Shown here: positions 1-10,157 of the stretch, in pieces
How positions within the stretch are numbered: position 1 is the first letter of the stretch
Layout of the letters: every line of letters begins with the position of its first letter
From: Sepioteuthis lessoniana
Taxonomy: Eukaryota > Mollusca > Cephalopoda > Myopsida > Loliginidae
Direction of reading: 5' to 3'
DNA length: 64,000 nt
Assembly: GCA_963585895.1 (NCBI GenBank)
Contig: OY757911.1
Location: 62,460,965 to 62,524,964, forward strand
Notes under the pieces: model-generated
Database searches by the model: none
The model's input: only the letters and a program-made list of their open reading frames with translations
Told to the model about the DNA's origin: nothing
Program-made: the position numbers and the translations under genes

Positions 1-382
1 TTACACCTTCAGATTAACAGTAGGTTAGAATTAAATACTGAATATATCATTAATTAACATGCACATTTTAAATATATGTTTAAATTTTAAAAATAAATAG
101 ATAAATAAAAATAAGAATAAAAACAAAATGAAAAATAAAATAAAGCAAAATCAAATTGATTAAGACAACCGAAGTTAAGTCTCGTCCGCGTGGTGTTTAA
201 ACATCACACGTAACACTGTTTACAACGCCCAAAAAATTTGAACATTCAACATCGTGTTTATTTTAAAAAATGTCTCCGACGATGAAGTTTTACTTTGAAA
301 TTAATTAGATTCAAATAATTATTATTTTGCATTCCAATAGCCCTCTAAATTAATTCAATGCAATTGAATAAGATAATTTGTG

Positions 383-384
<2 letters not shown>
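1..384. other. AT-rich DNA without recognised feature
   Basis: This stretch holds A-rich low-complexity sequence (about 90-150) and otherwise unrecognised AT-rich DNA. I see no open reading frame or repeat match within the window. Confidence 0.6.

Positions 385-419
<35 letters not shown>
385..419. repeat. (AT)n microsatellite at mariner 5' flank
   Basis: An uninterrupted AT tract directly abuts the left inverted repeat of the mariner that follows. Mariners target TA dinucleotides, so the tract is the likely insertion target. Confidence 0.95.
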
Positions 420-420
<1 letters not shown>

Positions 421-1326
421 GAGGATCATTAAAAAAGTTATCAGATTTTTTTTGGTATGGGCACTTTTATTGATACTACACACATGAAACTCTATTCCCC
501 TTCGAAGTAATCTCCTTCGGCTGCAATACACTTGTTGTACCGTTCCAACAACTTCTCGAAGGCCCCATGGAAGTTCTCTTGTGTGAGCATGTCAATGACC
601 TTCGTCACAGCGTCTTTCATCTTCTCAATTGCCTCATAACGACAGCCTCTGAGCTTAGGGAATAAGTAAAAGTCACAGCGAGCAAGATCTGGACTATAGT
701 GGGGTTGAGGAACTGTCTTGATGCCCATCTTGGTCAAATAGTATGCGACAAGGATGGAGTTGTGGACTGGTGCATTGTCTTGATGGAAATGCCACTGGCC
801 CAATTTGAAGAGTGCTGGCCTCTTCCCAAGCAACCTCTTCCTGAACTTCCTTCAAACCTCAACACAGTATTCCTTGTCGACTTTCAGTCCAGTGGAAACC
901 AAGTGCATGTAGATCATGCCAGTGCAGTCAAAAAAGTGATCATCAAAAGTTTGTGGGTGGTTTTGCTCTGTTTGGCCTTCTTGGGTCTGGGAGAGCTGGC
1001 ATGCTTCCACTCTGTCTCTTGGTCTCTGGGTCATACTAGTAGATCCAGCTTTCATTACATGGCATTTTTTAAAGTTTACACAGAATTTTATTGCATATCG
1101 TTCTTCCAAAGTGCAGATTGCATTTTTGAAATTCACCAGCTGTGACAATCAGGCTTTAGTAGGGCGTATTCCAATTCCTGCTGTAGCTGTGCATTTGAAA
1201 CTAGAATCATAAAAATTGGTCAGTCATCTCCTAAAATGGATAGCAATAATATACGGAATTTTCAAGGGTCTATGACCATTTTAAATGACTGTACAAAAAA
1301 GTCTGGAAATTTATTCAAGGCACTAC

Positions 1327-1331
<5 letters not shown>
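418..1331 (-). mobile_element. mariner-like transposon, internally deleted
   Basis: The element is about 914 bp and lies between two TA tracts. Its imperfect terminal inverted repeats are at about 418-455 (begins tacgaggatcatt) and 1292-1331 (ends aaggcactacgtgta). The minus strand encodes parts of a mariner transposase. A full-length mariner is about 1.3 kb, so roughly 0.35-0.4 kb is missing. The loss falls between the first helix-turn-helix and the first catalytic Asp. It cannot be autonomous. Confidence 0.88.
492..1148 (-). pseudogene. mariner transposase, DD34D type, broken
   Basis: The minus-strand frame is continuous except for one in-frame TGA at 852-854. The C-terminal half carries the mariner catalytic motifs: the second Asp in HQDNAPVHNS and the third in SPDLARCDFYLFP. 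There are exactly 34 residues between these two Asp, which defines DD34D. The first catalytic Asp is visible upstream in FFDCTG. The C-terminus KCIAAEGDYFEGE is typical of the family. The N-terminus keeps only LEERYAIKFCVNFKK, the start of the first helix-turn-helix. The rest of the DNA-binding region is deleted, giving about 219 codons against about 345 in an intact enzyme. With the stop and the deletion, it is dead as a transposase. Confidence 0.9.
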
Positions 1332-1381
<50 letters not shown>

Positions 1382-1438
1382 TCCTGAGAAAAGTGTATAT
1401 ATATATATATATATATATATACTTTTCTCGGGATTCAT
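1330..1438. repeat. (TA)n tracts with mirrored 18-bp flanks (hairpin)
   Basis: After (TA)n at 1330-1378 comes atgaatcctgagaaaagt at 1377-1394, then (TA)n at 1395-1421, then the reverse complement of that 18-mer at 1421-1438, matching 17 of 18 positions. The result is a cruciform-capable hairpin whose loop is the microsatellite. Confidence 0.9.
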
Positions 1439-1583
1439 AAAGAGATGTGTATTCCAAAGATGACCAATCTAAAGATTAATCTTTATTTTTATACTGAACC
1501 ATTTTATCGACTCAAATATATTACAACCAGTCATGTAAAAACAAATTACAACTTCCCAATTAAATTCTGATTAGATAAAGATC

Positions 1584-1620
<37 letters not shown>

Positions 1621-2060
1621 TCATTTCATAATTCATAAACATTTGAGTGATTCCATTGCTGTTCAATCTATAGATTAATCTTTATTTTGATATTAAACCA
1701 TTTTATTTTCCTAATGACTTTTATTAGGCTTTCATTTACAGGAACTGTTTCATGTCTTTCGGGAACTCTATTACTTTAATGATGACTTCATCAAAATTAT
1801 TCAACTTAAATAATCCATTGTCCTCCCATCTGTCAGTTAAAATCTGATAAATATACTTTAGCACTGTGCAATACCAAAGAACAGAGATTTCGACAACGTT
1901 ATCTATGTTTCATTTATCTTATACGACAACCTCAACAATGTCGGATTAATAGATTAGATACAGATAATAAATAACGTAATTAATTCTAATTTTACAGGAT
2001 CGATGAGCCTCACCTTCCACCAGTTAACCCTTTACTTGATTAAGTAAATAATTTCACATT
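1439..2060. other. AT-rich DNA with a 43-bp direct repeat
   Basis: A segment at about 1464-1508 (caatctaaagattaatcttt...) recurs with few changes at about 1663-1707. Between them is an (AT)n tract at 1588-1619. This suggests a local duplication of about 200 bp around a microsatellite. Nothing coding is recognised. Confidence 0.6.
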
Positions 2061-2505
2061 TTTGGTTTGGTTTGGTTTGGTTTCATGGCATATCAACCAT
2101 TATGATTATTCAATGGCAAATCCGTATGTGTACATATAACAGTTCTTTCAAAAAATTCAGTTTAGCACAAGTGTGCAGTTTAATGTTAAAACAGCTCTAT
2201 TTCAAACAATTCTGTTTAGCAGAGGTACGCAGTTTAAATGTCAGAACAGTCTCATCTCAAACTATTCAGTTTAGTATTAGTAAACAGTTTAGTTCTATTT
2301 GATCCATAGATAGGAACCTATTAGGTACTACCAGTCCAGGCCATAATGAACCTGGCAATGGAGAAGTAAACCGCATTTCCCAATGCTCCAGCATTACTGA
2401 AGTCTCACCATCAGATTGTTCCGTCGTATATCCAGAGGGGTGAGTCTCACCCTTCTGTAGAAAAGCAGACGGTATATTGTGCAGCCCTAGCTGACTGGGC
2501 AAAAC
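2061..2505 (-). mobile_element. element A copy 1
   Basis: The copy is complete in reverse orientation. It starts with the reversed A/C-rich tail (tttggtttggtttggtttgg) and the 3' stem-loop (ggcatatcaacc). The AT-rich repeat zone follows, with recurring ttcagtttagca and agttctatttcaa units. It finishes with the head, whose reversed end reads ccctagctgactgggc. No coding capacity. It belongs to the same family as about twenty other copies in this window. Confidence 0.85.
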
Positions 2506-3037
2506 TAATTTCAAATAATTTTGAATAGAAAGAAATTAGAAAATAAGGTAGAATATATTCTTTATCGGTTGAATTACAAGTGGTGGTTGGTTTACTTATG
2601 TTATTTTTGTGTTTTCTATCAAAGTTTTGAATTTTAGAGCAAATGAGCTTTGTCTTTTCTTTCTCGAACTTTTCATTTCTTCTCTTTGCTAATCGATACT
2701 TTCTTTTATGCAAATCTTTCAAATCAATAGTTTTCATGAATTTAGCATACCAGTATTGTTTTCAAAAACAAAAAAGTTATGTAACTAGTTCATATAACTG
2801 GCTGTTCTCTTAAAATGTAATACGAATAAAAAAAAAGAAAAAAAAAGTAATAGATTCTGAACATGGTAATTAGTCTTAAGAGACTGTATCTGTACCGGAA
2901 TCTGGATGCAACCTGGGACAAAGTTTTATAAAAGACGTCCGTCTAGCTAATACCCCTTTTTGTGAAGGACAACGTCAGATAGCCTTAAAAAGTTCAGCTA
3001 TTGGTTTTTGAATTCAAACCTGTGAATTTCATCATAA

Positions 3038-3040
<3 letters not shown>
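2506..3040. other. unassigned AT-rich DNA
   Basis: No repeat or gene is recognised. A minus-strand ORF of 96 codons (2447-2737) overlaps the head of element A and shows no recognisable family. Confidence 0.5.

Positions 3041-3122
<82 letters not shown>
3041..3122. repeat. (AC)n-(AT)n compound microsatellite
   Basis: AC repeats with one interruption (3041-3094) run directly into AT repeats (3095-3122). Confidence 0.95.
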
Positions 3123-3127
<5 letters not shown>

Positions 3128-3282
3128 TTGACGATTGTAATGATATTATATATAAATTATATAAATGATAATAATTGATATCAATATGTTATGTATATAA
3201 AGAAATTTACATTCGAAGGAAATTTGATAACTCTACGACAATTAGTTCAATAATCTTATTAGAGTGATTTGCATACAACGTT

Positions 3283-3283
3283 G

Positions 3284-3377
<94 letters not shown>
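3283..3377. repeat. (TA)n-(TG)n-(AG)n compound microsatellite
   Basis: Three dinucleotide tracts follow one another without a break: TA 3283-3300, TG 3301-3346 and AG 3347-3377. Confidence 0.95.
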
Positions 3378-3380
<3 letters not shown>

Positions 3381-3932
3381 CCGTCTCTTCTGTCAATCTC
3401 GATGTATGAGGGTCCAACGCTTCAACGCTTCAGATGTAAACCGTATGAATTCTTACACTGAAGATTTGTTTATAATAGGCAAAGCTTGTATTGAACCAAC
3501 TACACCTTTTGGATAAGCTGTTAACAGAAAAATGTTATACCAATGTGTCCCTAGTTCTCCGGCACGTTCCTCGCGTTTTCAAGTCATATTCTTTCTTACC
3601 CTCTTTGACTGGTTGCTTTATGAAGCCAATTTAGCCCCGTCTACTCAACTATTTCACTAATGGCTAGAGGTTGAAGATATTGACATATGCCTTCCTTACG
3701 AGCCTTAGTGTCAAAGAAAACGCCGACAGCCACATCAATGAATTGAACTCGTCACGTTAAGTCCATCTATTTACGGCGATAAAGGTTACGTTCAATGTAG
3801 ATAACATTAGAAATGAAATTAAACGAATTCACAATAGATGCATTGAAGAAAAAGACAAAATTACACACACTTCTCATGATTATCCACCATTACTCACACG
3901 ACATTTAAATAATAAGAAATCACGGAAACTAA

Positions 3933-4145
3933 ACTTGTTTCCTGAAACTACCACATTTCAGTGAAATTATCACCAAAGAAATACGCAGAGCTATTTCTAA
4001 GGAAAGGCTAGATATACAACTGGCCCACTCCGGGCTCTCATTATGCCAATATCTAATGAACAAAAATATCAATACTGTCACAATATGCACTCTAGCCAAC
4101 TGCCAAATAAGGGATCCAAATATATGTCCGGGTGTTTCATGTTGA
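3933..4145 (+). pseudogene. Penelope-like retroelement fragment (Cys-rich linker region)
   Basis: The open stretch ends at TGA 4143-4145. It reads TCFLKLPHFSEIITKEIRRA and continues to a cysteine motif, CTLANCQIRDPNIC. This pattern (LPxxSE, an IRRA-type helix, then C-x5-C-x6-C) resembles the segment between the reverse transcriptase and the GIY-YIG endonuclease in Penelope-like elements. The endonuclease itself is not seen. The next bases (4129-4203) belong to a different dispersed repeat. An inverted copy of 3933-4075 lies at 4894-5035. I made the assignment from remembered family patterns, so it needs a profile search. Confidence 0.55.
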
Positions 4146-4203
4146 ACGCGGGAGTCCCCAGAGAACTTTGAACCGAACCCTTTATTAAATTCACGGGAAA
4201 GAT
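4129..4203 (+). repeat. short dispersed repeat E1
   Basis: The sequence around gtttcatgttgaacgcggga, continuing through gaaccgaaccctttatt, recurs at about 37931-38010. A rearranged inverted trace is at about 5398-5450. It may be another piece of the same Penelope-like element, but its identity is unknown. Confidence 0.6.
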
Positions 4204-4893
4204 TGTCGTAATTCTGTTAAATGTCTATATCCGTTACGCCTTGTATCCTGCTGGATAATTCAGAGTGAATTTTTGGTTCTTATAAACCTAATCTCTATCA
4301 ACCCATGAGATACTATTCACTACTATGATGAGCGATTTTTTACCTTTGCTCATATTGCTTTTTTTTTCATCTTTCTTGATTGTTGATTTCCATTTTGTAT
4401 TCATCTCTACAATAGGTCTGTCCAACTGGTCACAGTAGCCCAAAACATGCGTTGTTTTTGAAGACCTTTTATCTTTAAATATTATTTCTTATCTATTATT
4501 TTAACTTCATTACATAAGAGCAGATAACAATGCTCGAAAACTCACTACAGTTTGTCTAATCTATGTCAAATGCCCATCCGAAGAGTTTCAAAAGATATTT
4601 ATTCTATTCGATATCAGGACAAAATTCAGGATTGGCAGGAATCTTTGAAAATATCTCTTTTGAGTCAAGCCTCCAACCAATTATAACATGACCAAGTATT
4701 GCGTGTACTCCATCCCATGCAACAAGAGAAACATCGTAAAATAGAATGTCAAGGTAAAATCGAAAAGTCGAGTATGACAGAGTATATATATAAAGAAAAA
4801 GGAAACGATCTGCGCAGATAGGATAAAGTAAAAATAATAGATAGAAAAGAACATTGGCGAATAATAAGCCTTAAAGAAGCAGCGCATCAGGTT
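4204..4893. other. unassigned AT-rich DNA between the inverted copies
   Basis: About 4246-4293 contains an aattcagagtg block that recurs in inverted orientation near 5211-5250. The rest matches nothing I can name. Confidence 0.45.
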
Positions 4894-5035
4894 TATTGAT
4901 ATTTTTGTCCATTAGATATTAGCATAATGAGAGCCCGGAGTGGGCCAGTTGTATATCTAGCCTTTCCTTAGAAATAGCTCTGCGTATTTCTTTGGTGATA
5001 ATTTCACTGAAATGTGGTAGTTTCAGGAAACAAGT
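4894..5035 (-). repeat. inverted copy of the Penelope-like fragment
   Basis: This is a 142-bp reverse complement of 3933-4075 with only a few differences. It encodes the same KTCFLKLPHFSEIITKEI peptide on the minus strand. Together with the plus copy it forms an inverted pair about 820 bp apart. Confidence 0.85.
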
Positions 5036-5842
5036 CTTAGAGAGTCTGTAACAGTGAAATGTTGAGCAGACCATATATAGAGATAAATACGGGATGCCAA
5101 CCAATAATCAAAAGGCTGGATGAAAAAAAAAATGCAATATGTGCTAAGGTAAAAAATTCGCACGTAATAGTACTGAGTAGTATCTCAAGGGCAAATGGAG
5201 ACATCAGGTTTATACGTTATAAAAATCCACTCTGAATTGTCCAGTAAGACACATAGCACAACGCATATTGGCAGTTGTTGGGAAGTGTTTATAAGTGAAA
5301 TGATCTTGAGGTTGCAATTTCAATCCCGAATACAAGTACAACAACTTACAATTTGTACCAGGTTATTGTTAAACAAATAAGAACAATCTACCACCGTAAA
5401 AGGTTCGGTTCTATCTTCTTTGTGGGTTCCCAAGTTCGAGAAGAAACACCTGCCGAAGGACGCATCGACTGAAACGTTGTAAAGATTAAGACAATAGTCT
5501 GAATATTCTAAGTGATAAAAAGTGTCAATCATCGTCTCAGTAATTCAGGCAAATAGAGATTTTCCAGCAAAGTTAGAATTAACAAAATGGCTTTTGTATA
5601 TAACTTGAGGCAATTTGAACGAATGCATCATAATTCAATGTACATCAATGCTTCTTGTTATATGGAGTTGAATAGCGGCATCCAAATCAGAACTCACATA
5701 CTAATCAACGTCTGTCGCCGAAAGGGTTTTCAATGAGGGCAGTTGCACTTTTTCTCAAGTCAAGGTACCCTGGATATGTATGAGATTTTGCTAAGGAAGC
5801 TAAAGTAGACTTTAGTGTTTTGCAACAAAAAATCCAAATCCC
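5036..5842. other. mosaic of inverted repeat scraps
   Basis: It contains reverse traces of 4246-4293 (near 5211-5250) and of repeat E1 (near 5398-5450). The rest is unassigned. The order of the pieces differs from the left side, so this is not one simple inverted duplication. Confidence 0.45.
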
Positions 5843-6053
5843 ACTGAGGAGTGGCGTAAGGGCCAAAGTGCTATAAGTGAGTTCGAACTCCAGTCTTGCA
5901 ATTATGTTCATTTTCGGACTAAAGCCCTTAGGAAAGGTATATACCCTTCATCCCTTGCCATCAATGGGTTAAAAAAATCATTGCTGCTCTTCTACTAGGA
6001 TAGCATTGGCATTAAAGGACCCACAATCGTTGGGATCCCATGAAAAAACAAAG
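5843..6053 (+). mobile_element. tRNA-derived SINE with stem-loop tail (old copy)
   Basis: A decayed tRNA-like head carries the B-box-like gagttcgaactcc. The conserved body follows (tcattttcggac...ccttaggaaaggta), then a variant 3' stem-loop beginning ggcattaaagga. The 5' end of the head is degenerate. Confidence 0.75.
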
Positions 6054-6204
6054 ATAAAAGAGGAAAATCGTTAAAAAAATTGCATGCCGTATCAAAGATT
6101 TCGCATTATGGAACATCCAACAAATAACACGTAAATGCCGCTTTTCAGGGAAGATCAATACTTCGTAAGTAGATGGTTATATTATTAGCGTATATATACA
6201 TCTC

Positions 6205-6350
6205 TGTAGTCATCCACATACTGATCTGTTTCGTTCTATCAGAACTCATCAGTGTGTCTAAACATATTAGCTTCCCGTAGCTGGGATCGAAACCCGGTTG
6301 ACTCAAACGCCAATCCAAGCTTCTAACGCCTCAGCCACGAGGAGCCAGTC
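6205..6350 (-). mobile_element. SINE family D, tRNA-like head
   Basis: Read on the minus strand, it has an A-box-like tggctgaggcg and a B-box-like ggtttcgatccc at tRNA-like spacing. The downstream body contains a trace of cacactgatgagttctgata. A second copy is at 55446-55590. Confidence 0.65.
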
Positions 6351-6506
6351 GCATCGAAGTAAATTTTAAACGGTTATGAATCACAATTACTATTGTTGAC
6401 ATACATCCGTTAAACGGCTACCGAGACCTCAATTCATATATGAAGAGGCTTGCAATAAACGCTAATGGCAACACGATTACTTTATTCGCCGGAGAACTCA
6501 ACCCTA

Positions 6507-6519
6507 CGGGGGTAGGGGA

Positions 6520-6557
<38 letters not shown>

Positions 6558-6569
6558 TCCCCTACCCCC

Positions 6570-6600
<31 letters not shown>
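6507..6600. repeat. (TA)n hairpin with perfect 14-bp GC-rich arms
   Basis: The arm cgggggtaggggag (6507-6520) has its exact reverse complement at 6557-6570. About 36 bases of TA lie between them, and another (TA)15 tract follows at 6571-6600. Confidence 0.95.
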
Positions 6601-6601
<1 letters not shown>

Positions 6602-7085
6602 GTGGGTTATTTAATGAATTTTGCCCTGGGAGCTAGCAATAGGAATAGCTATTTACAAATGCACCTTTTTTCAATTTTGATGAGCCTTTTCAATATCTCA
6701 AAAGACAGACTTGCATTACTGACCACTGCACCCAGAAATATTTTTACCGGAAAGTTATTGTGTTTCCACTCAATTTCGTTGATCAAATCCATGGTCAGCC
6801 CATTATGAACATTTTTGATTAAAATATACTTCACATTATACATTTTTCTGTGAATTTCAAATGATTTAACCTTCTCACCCACCAAGAATTTGATGACAGA
6901 AGAAATGTTTTAAACCTGGATCAGTCTCTTGCTTTGCAGTGATTTTGACTAGCCTCACAACAAATATTTTTGCAAAATTAAAATGATTTTTGTTATTAAC
7001 CAATTTCAAACAATTCAGCGTTTATATTTATAGAAGAAAATTCGGAAACAAATATTCCCCTTATTTATTGAATGACCCTTGTTTA
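6601..7085. other. unassigned DNA
   Basis: A minus-strand ORF of 78 codons (6649-6885) is open but matches no family I recognise. It may be chance or an old element fragment. Confidence 0.4.
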
Positions 7086-7086
7086 T

Positions 7087-7150
<64 letters not shown>
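7086..7150. repeat. (AC)n-(AT)n compound microsatellite
   Basis: AC repeats run directly into a longer AT tract. Confidence 0.95.
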
Positions 7151-7153
<3 letters not shown>

Positions 7154-7916
7154 CCAAAGACTTTATTTCTGCTTATTTACTGTTTCGTTTTCTACGTTGT
7201 TGACTGACAATACTTCCTCCCACTCGTCTTGTTTTGAGCGCCTTGTTTTTGGTTTTGAAACCGTCGTTAGAATAACGACATGAAATCGACCACTCGAATC
7301 TGTTGTATTCACGCAAGGTGGTTTTTCAGATAGCTTTGTTATTTTATTTTCTTAGTCTTCCTTAATTATTTTTCTTTGCTGCCATTGAATTTTTTGTTTT
7401 GTTTTTTTCTTAGATCTTCCTTTGTTCTCGTCTACTACCTACTGTGTTTCGTCTACAAAATACACGACAAAAACAACTATATCGTTGACTATTTCTCTAA
7501 AATGAGTCATTCTTGTGGGCAGAAAATATGCCACAATGCTCTAAGCGATGAGACGATTTCAATATTATCAACACTCATTTCAACAAACCTTATATCGTCA
7601 ATCGTTACATTTAAAAAAACCATTCTGAATTATGATATTAAATAAAATCATGTCGCAGTTGTCTTCTTCAAGGAGATTCAAGCATTTAACTCGTTGATAC
7701 TAAATGTCACTTTGCAATAATGTTCGTGTTAAATTGTTTGGAAAATATGGTCCGATTTTAAAATAAACTTTCATGATTAAGGAATTGAAACAATATTTTC
7801 TTGAGTTTACATACGATTATTGAACATCTACACATTTCGGCTATTGATTTACAAGTTTATTCATACTTGTACAATAAAAATCTACAGATTTAATGCAGAT
7901 CCAATTACTTATTTAT
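7151..7916. other. unassigned AT-rich DNA
   Basis: No repeat family or coding signature is recognised. The 89-codon ORF at 7376-7645 is T-rich, hydrophobic and probably fortuitous. Confidence 0.5.
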
Positions 7917-8474
7917 TTGTTTGGGTTTACGGCATATCAACCTTTGTAGTTTATTCAATCCTAAATCCATTAATATACAAATAAACAGTTCTTTTTCAAA
8001 CAATACAGTTTAGCATAAGTACACAGTTTAATTGTCAAAAACTTTTCTATTTCGAGCAATTCAGTTTAGTCAAACAGTTCTAATTAAAACAATTCAGTTT
8101 AATATAAGTATAGTTTTTGTCTACGCATAATTAAATGTCAAAACAGTTCTATTTCAAACGATTCAATTTAGCATAAGTACGCAGTTTAAATGTCAAATGA
8201 GTTCTTTTTTAAGTAATTCTGTTTAGCATAAGTACACAGTTTAGTTCTGTTTGGCTCATAGATTGGAACTTATCAGATGCTATCACTCCGGACCAAAGTG
8301 AACCTGGGAGCGTCAGCAATGAAGGGGTACTCAGCATTTCCCAAAGTTCCAGCATTGCTGGAGCCTCACCATTTTATTGTTTTGTGTCATATGCAGGACA
8401 GTTGTTCGTGGTGGGATCTAACCCATCTGCAGAGCTGTAGTCGGTGTATTCTACAGCACCAGTTGACTGGGGAA
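7917..8474 (-). mobile_element. element A copy 2
   Basis: The copy is complete in reverse. It runs from the tail (ttgtttgggttta) and stem-loop (ggcatatcaacc) through about five degenerate repeat units to the head. The head ends tattctacagcaccagttga on the plus strand. Confidence 0.85.
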
Positions 8475-8681
8475 CACTTCTTTGGAATATAATGCTTTTT
8501 GGCGTAAAAATGAAACCAGATGCTAAAAAAAAAATTATTATTATCCGTTGGTGAGATATCAGAATAAGATGGATGTGGAAAAGTCTCAAATCCCAAGTCT
8601 GTGAGCTTCTTCAGTAATAACATGTGGCTGAGCATGGTCATAAAGCAAAATTATAACCAAGCTTGAAAACTAAACATCTCA

Positions 8682-8940
8682 GTCTCGTTCTCCCCTTAGT
8701 TTTCCAGAAGCCGCCGAGCGTTCGCGCCGGGTGGATGGTATGATGCTGACCGCCACGTCCCAGTGGGCTTTCCTCTTCCGGTAGTACCTGCTACGCAAAG
8801 TTGAGTTAATGTCTTGGAACCAGGGAAATGCCGTCAGGATCAAGTATTTATTTGACAGCTGTGCACGAGTTTCGATTCATGCGTATCCCCACTCTATAAA
8901 ATGACCTTGTGTCAAATCTAGGCCTGGTGGGAAACTGGAT
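8682..8940. repeat. anonymous GC-rich block, probable old repeat
   Basis: The GC content is well above its surroundings (for example gccgccgagcgttcgcgccg). The block ends in atgaccttgtgtcaaatct, which matches the 3' end of SINE family B (attgaccttgtgtcacat). It may be an unrecognised element sharing tail B. I see no coding signature. Confidence 0.4.
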
Positions 8941-9164
8941 ATATATGTAATGCATTACTTCTACCAAAGATGACACTTACCATGAGGTATGTTAGTTTTT
9001 TATATGACTATCATAAAACATGTTAGAACAGAATTGAAACAGTTTATTGTAAAATCGGACAGTATTTTCCGAACAATCATAATTATCATGATAAATTCTC
9101 ACTGACAGCATTGAGTTTCTTACCTCACTCACTCTCTCTCCCTCTCTCCCCTCGCTCCTACCAC

Positions 9165-9433
9165 ATTTTTTGAGGTGCTACTAGCTGGATTGTGTGAGGT
9201 GAGGACGAACTCATAATCGTCGTTTGTTTTTTGGACTCCAACAGTAATGGCCGATTAACAAAAACTTACATACATCAGCTCTTTGTAGACACAGAATGTA
9301 GTTCTGTGTCTACAAAGAGCTGATGTATGTAAGTTTTTGTTAATCGGCCATTACTGTTTGAGTCCAAAAAACAAACGACGATTATGAGTTCGTCCTCACC
9401 TCACACAATCCAGCAAGTAGCACCTCAAAAAAT
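9165..9433. repeat. near-perfect 132-bp-arm palindrome
   Basis: The left arm at 9165-9296 and right arm at 9302-9433 are reverse complements at about 130 of 132 positions. Only 5 bases (9297-9301) separate them. The arms match no other repeat in the window. It could be a young foldback element, a fold-back replication event or an assembly or library chimera. Confidence 0.95.
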
Positions 9434-9485
9434 AGCCGGTGTTCAGCCACTGACTCCCTATCTTACTAACAATCCAGGTAAGATA

Positions 9486-10012
9486 AGCTTTAGGCCATAT
9501 CAACCATTGTTGGTCATTTAATGCTAAATCCTGTTTTACATATATATTGAATATATGATTTGTAAACATATTTTGTTGATACAAACAATTAAATTTCTAA
9601 CTATTCTATCTCTAACAATTCAATTTAGTAGAATTCAATAAAGTTAAATGGCTCCAATTATTGCTATTTATCACTAACAATTCAGTTAAACATCAGTCAT
9701 TAGTTTGCTTATAGTTAAATGATCAAACAGTTCTATTCCAAACAATTTAGTTTAGCATAAGTCATTAGTTTGTGCTCAGTTTAAATGTCAAACAGTTCTA
9801 TTTGACCTATACATTGGACCCTGTCAGGTTTACTACTCTGGGCTAGAGTAGACCAGGGAGCGATGACAATGAATGGATACACCGCATTCCCCAAAGCTCC
9901 TGCATTACTGGAGTCATACCATCAGATTGTTTAATGTCTTATCCAGGACCTTCATTGGCGGGGAAGTCTTACCCTTCAGGAGAGATGTAGTCGATGTATT
10001 CTACAGCCCAAG
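9486..10012 (-). mobile_element. element A copy 3
   Basis: The reverse copy has a worn tail (taggccatatcaacc), the longer AT-rich repeat zone with tttgtttgc and caaacagttctatt units, and a head ending tattctacagccca. Confidence 0.8.
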
Positions 10013-10157
10013 GGACAATGCTACATCCAACTAAGACGAACAAGACATAATATGTAACTAAGATTAATTCTTACGACTAATTTTCGTTCCATATGTTATA
10101 CTTATCAGACCATGGACCGAAAACGGTAATCTGTTGGAAACTCGAATTAACATCTTT

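Noticed and set aside
699-1145. 148-codon plus-strand ORF
   Set aside because: It is antisense to the mariner transposase pseudogene, which explains the open frame.
1236-1463. ORF with long Tyr-Ile runs, and similar ORFs at 6440, 7071, 16519, 18173, 29148, 32242, 38135, 42836, 52063 and 57733
   Set aside because: They are translations of (TA)n, (CA)n or (GT)n microsatellites, which lack stop codons in some frames.
2041-2100. (TTTGG)n as a telomere-like or independent microsatellite
   Set aside because: It is the reversed A/C-rich tail of element A and occurs at the same place in other copies.
6649-6885. 78-codon minus-strand ORF as a gene
   Set aside because: The peptide matches no family I recognise and there is no supporting context.
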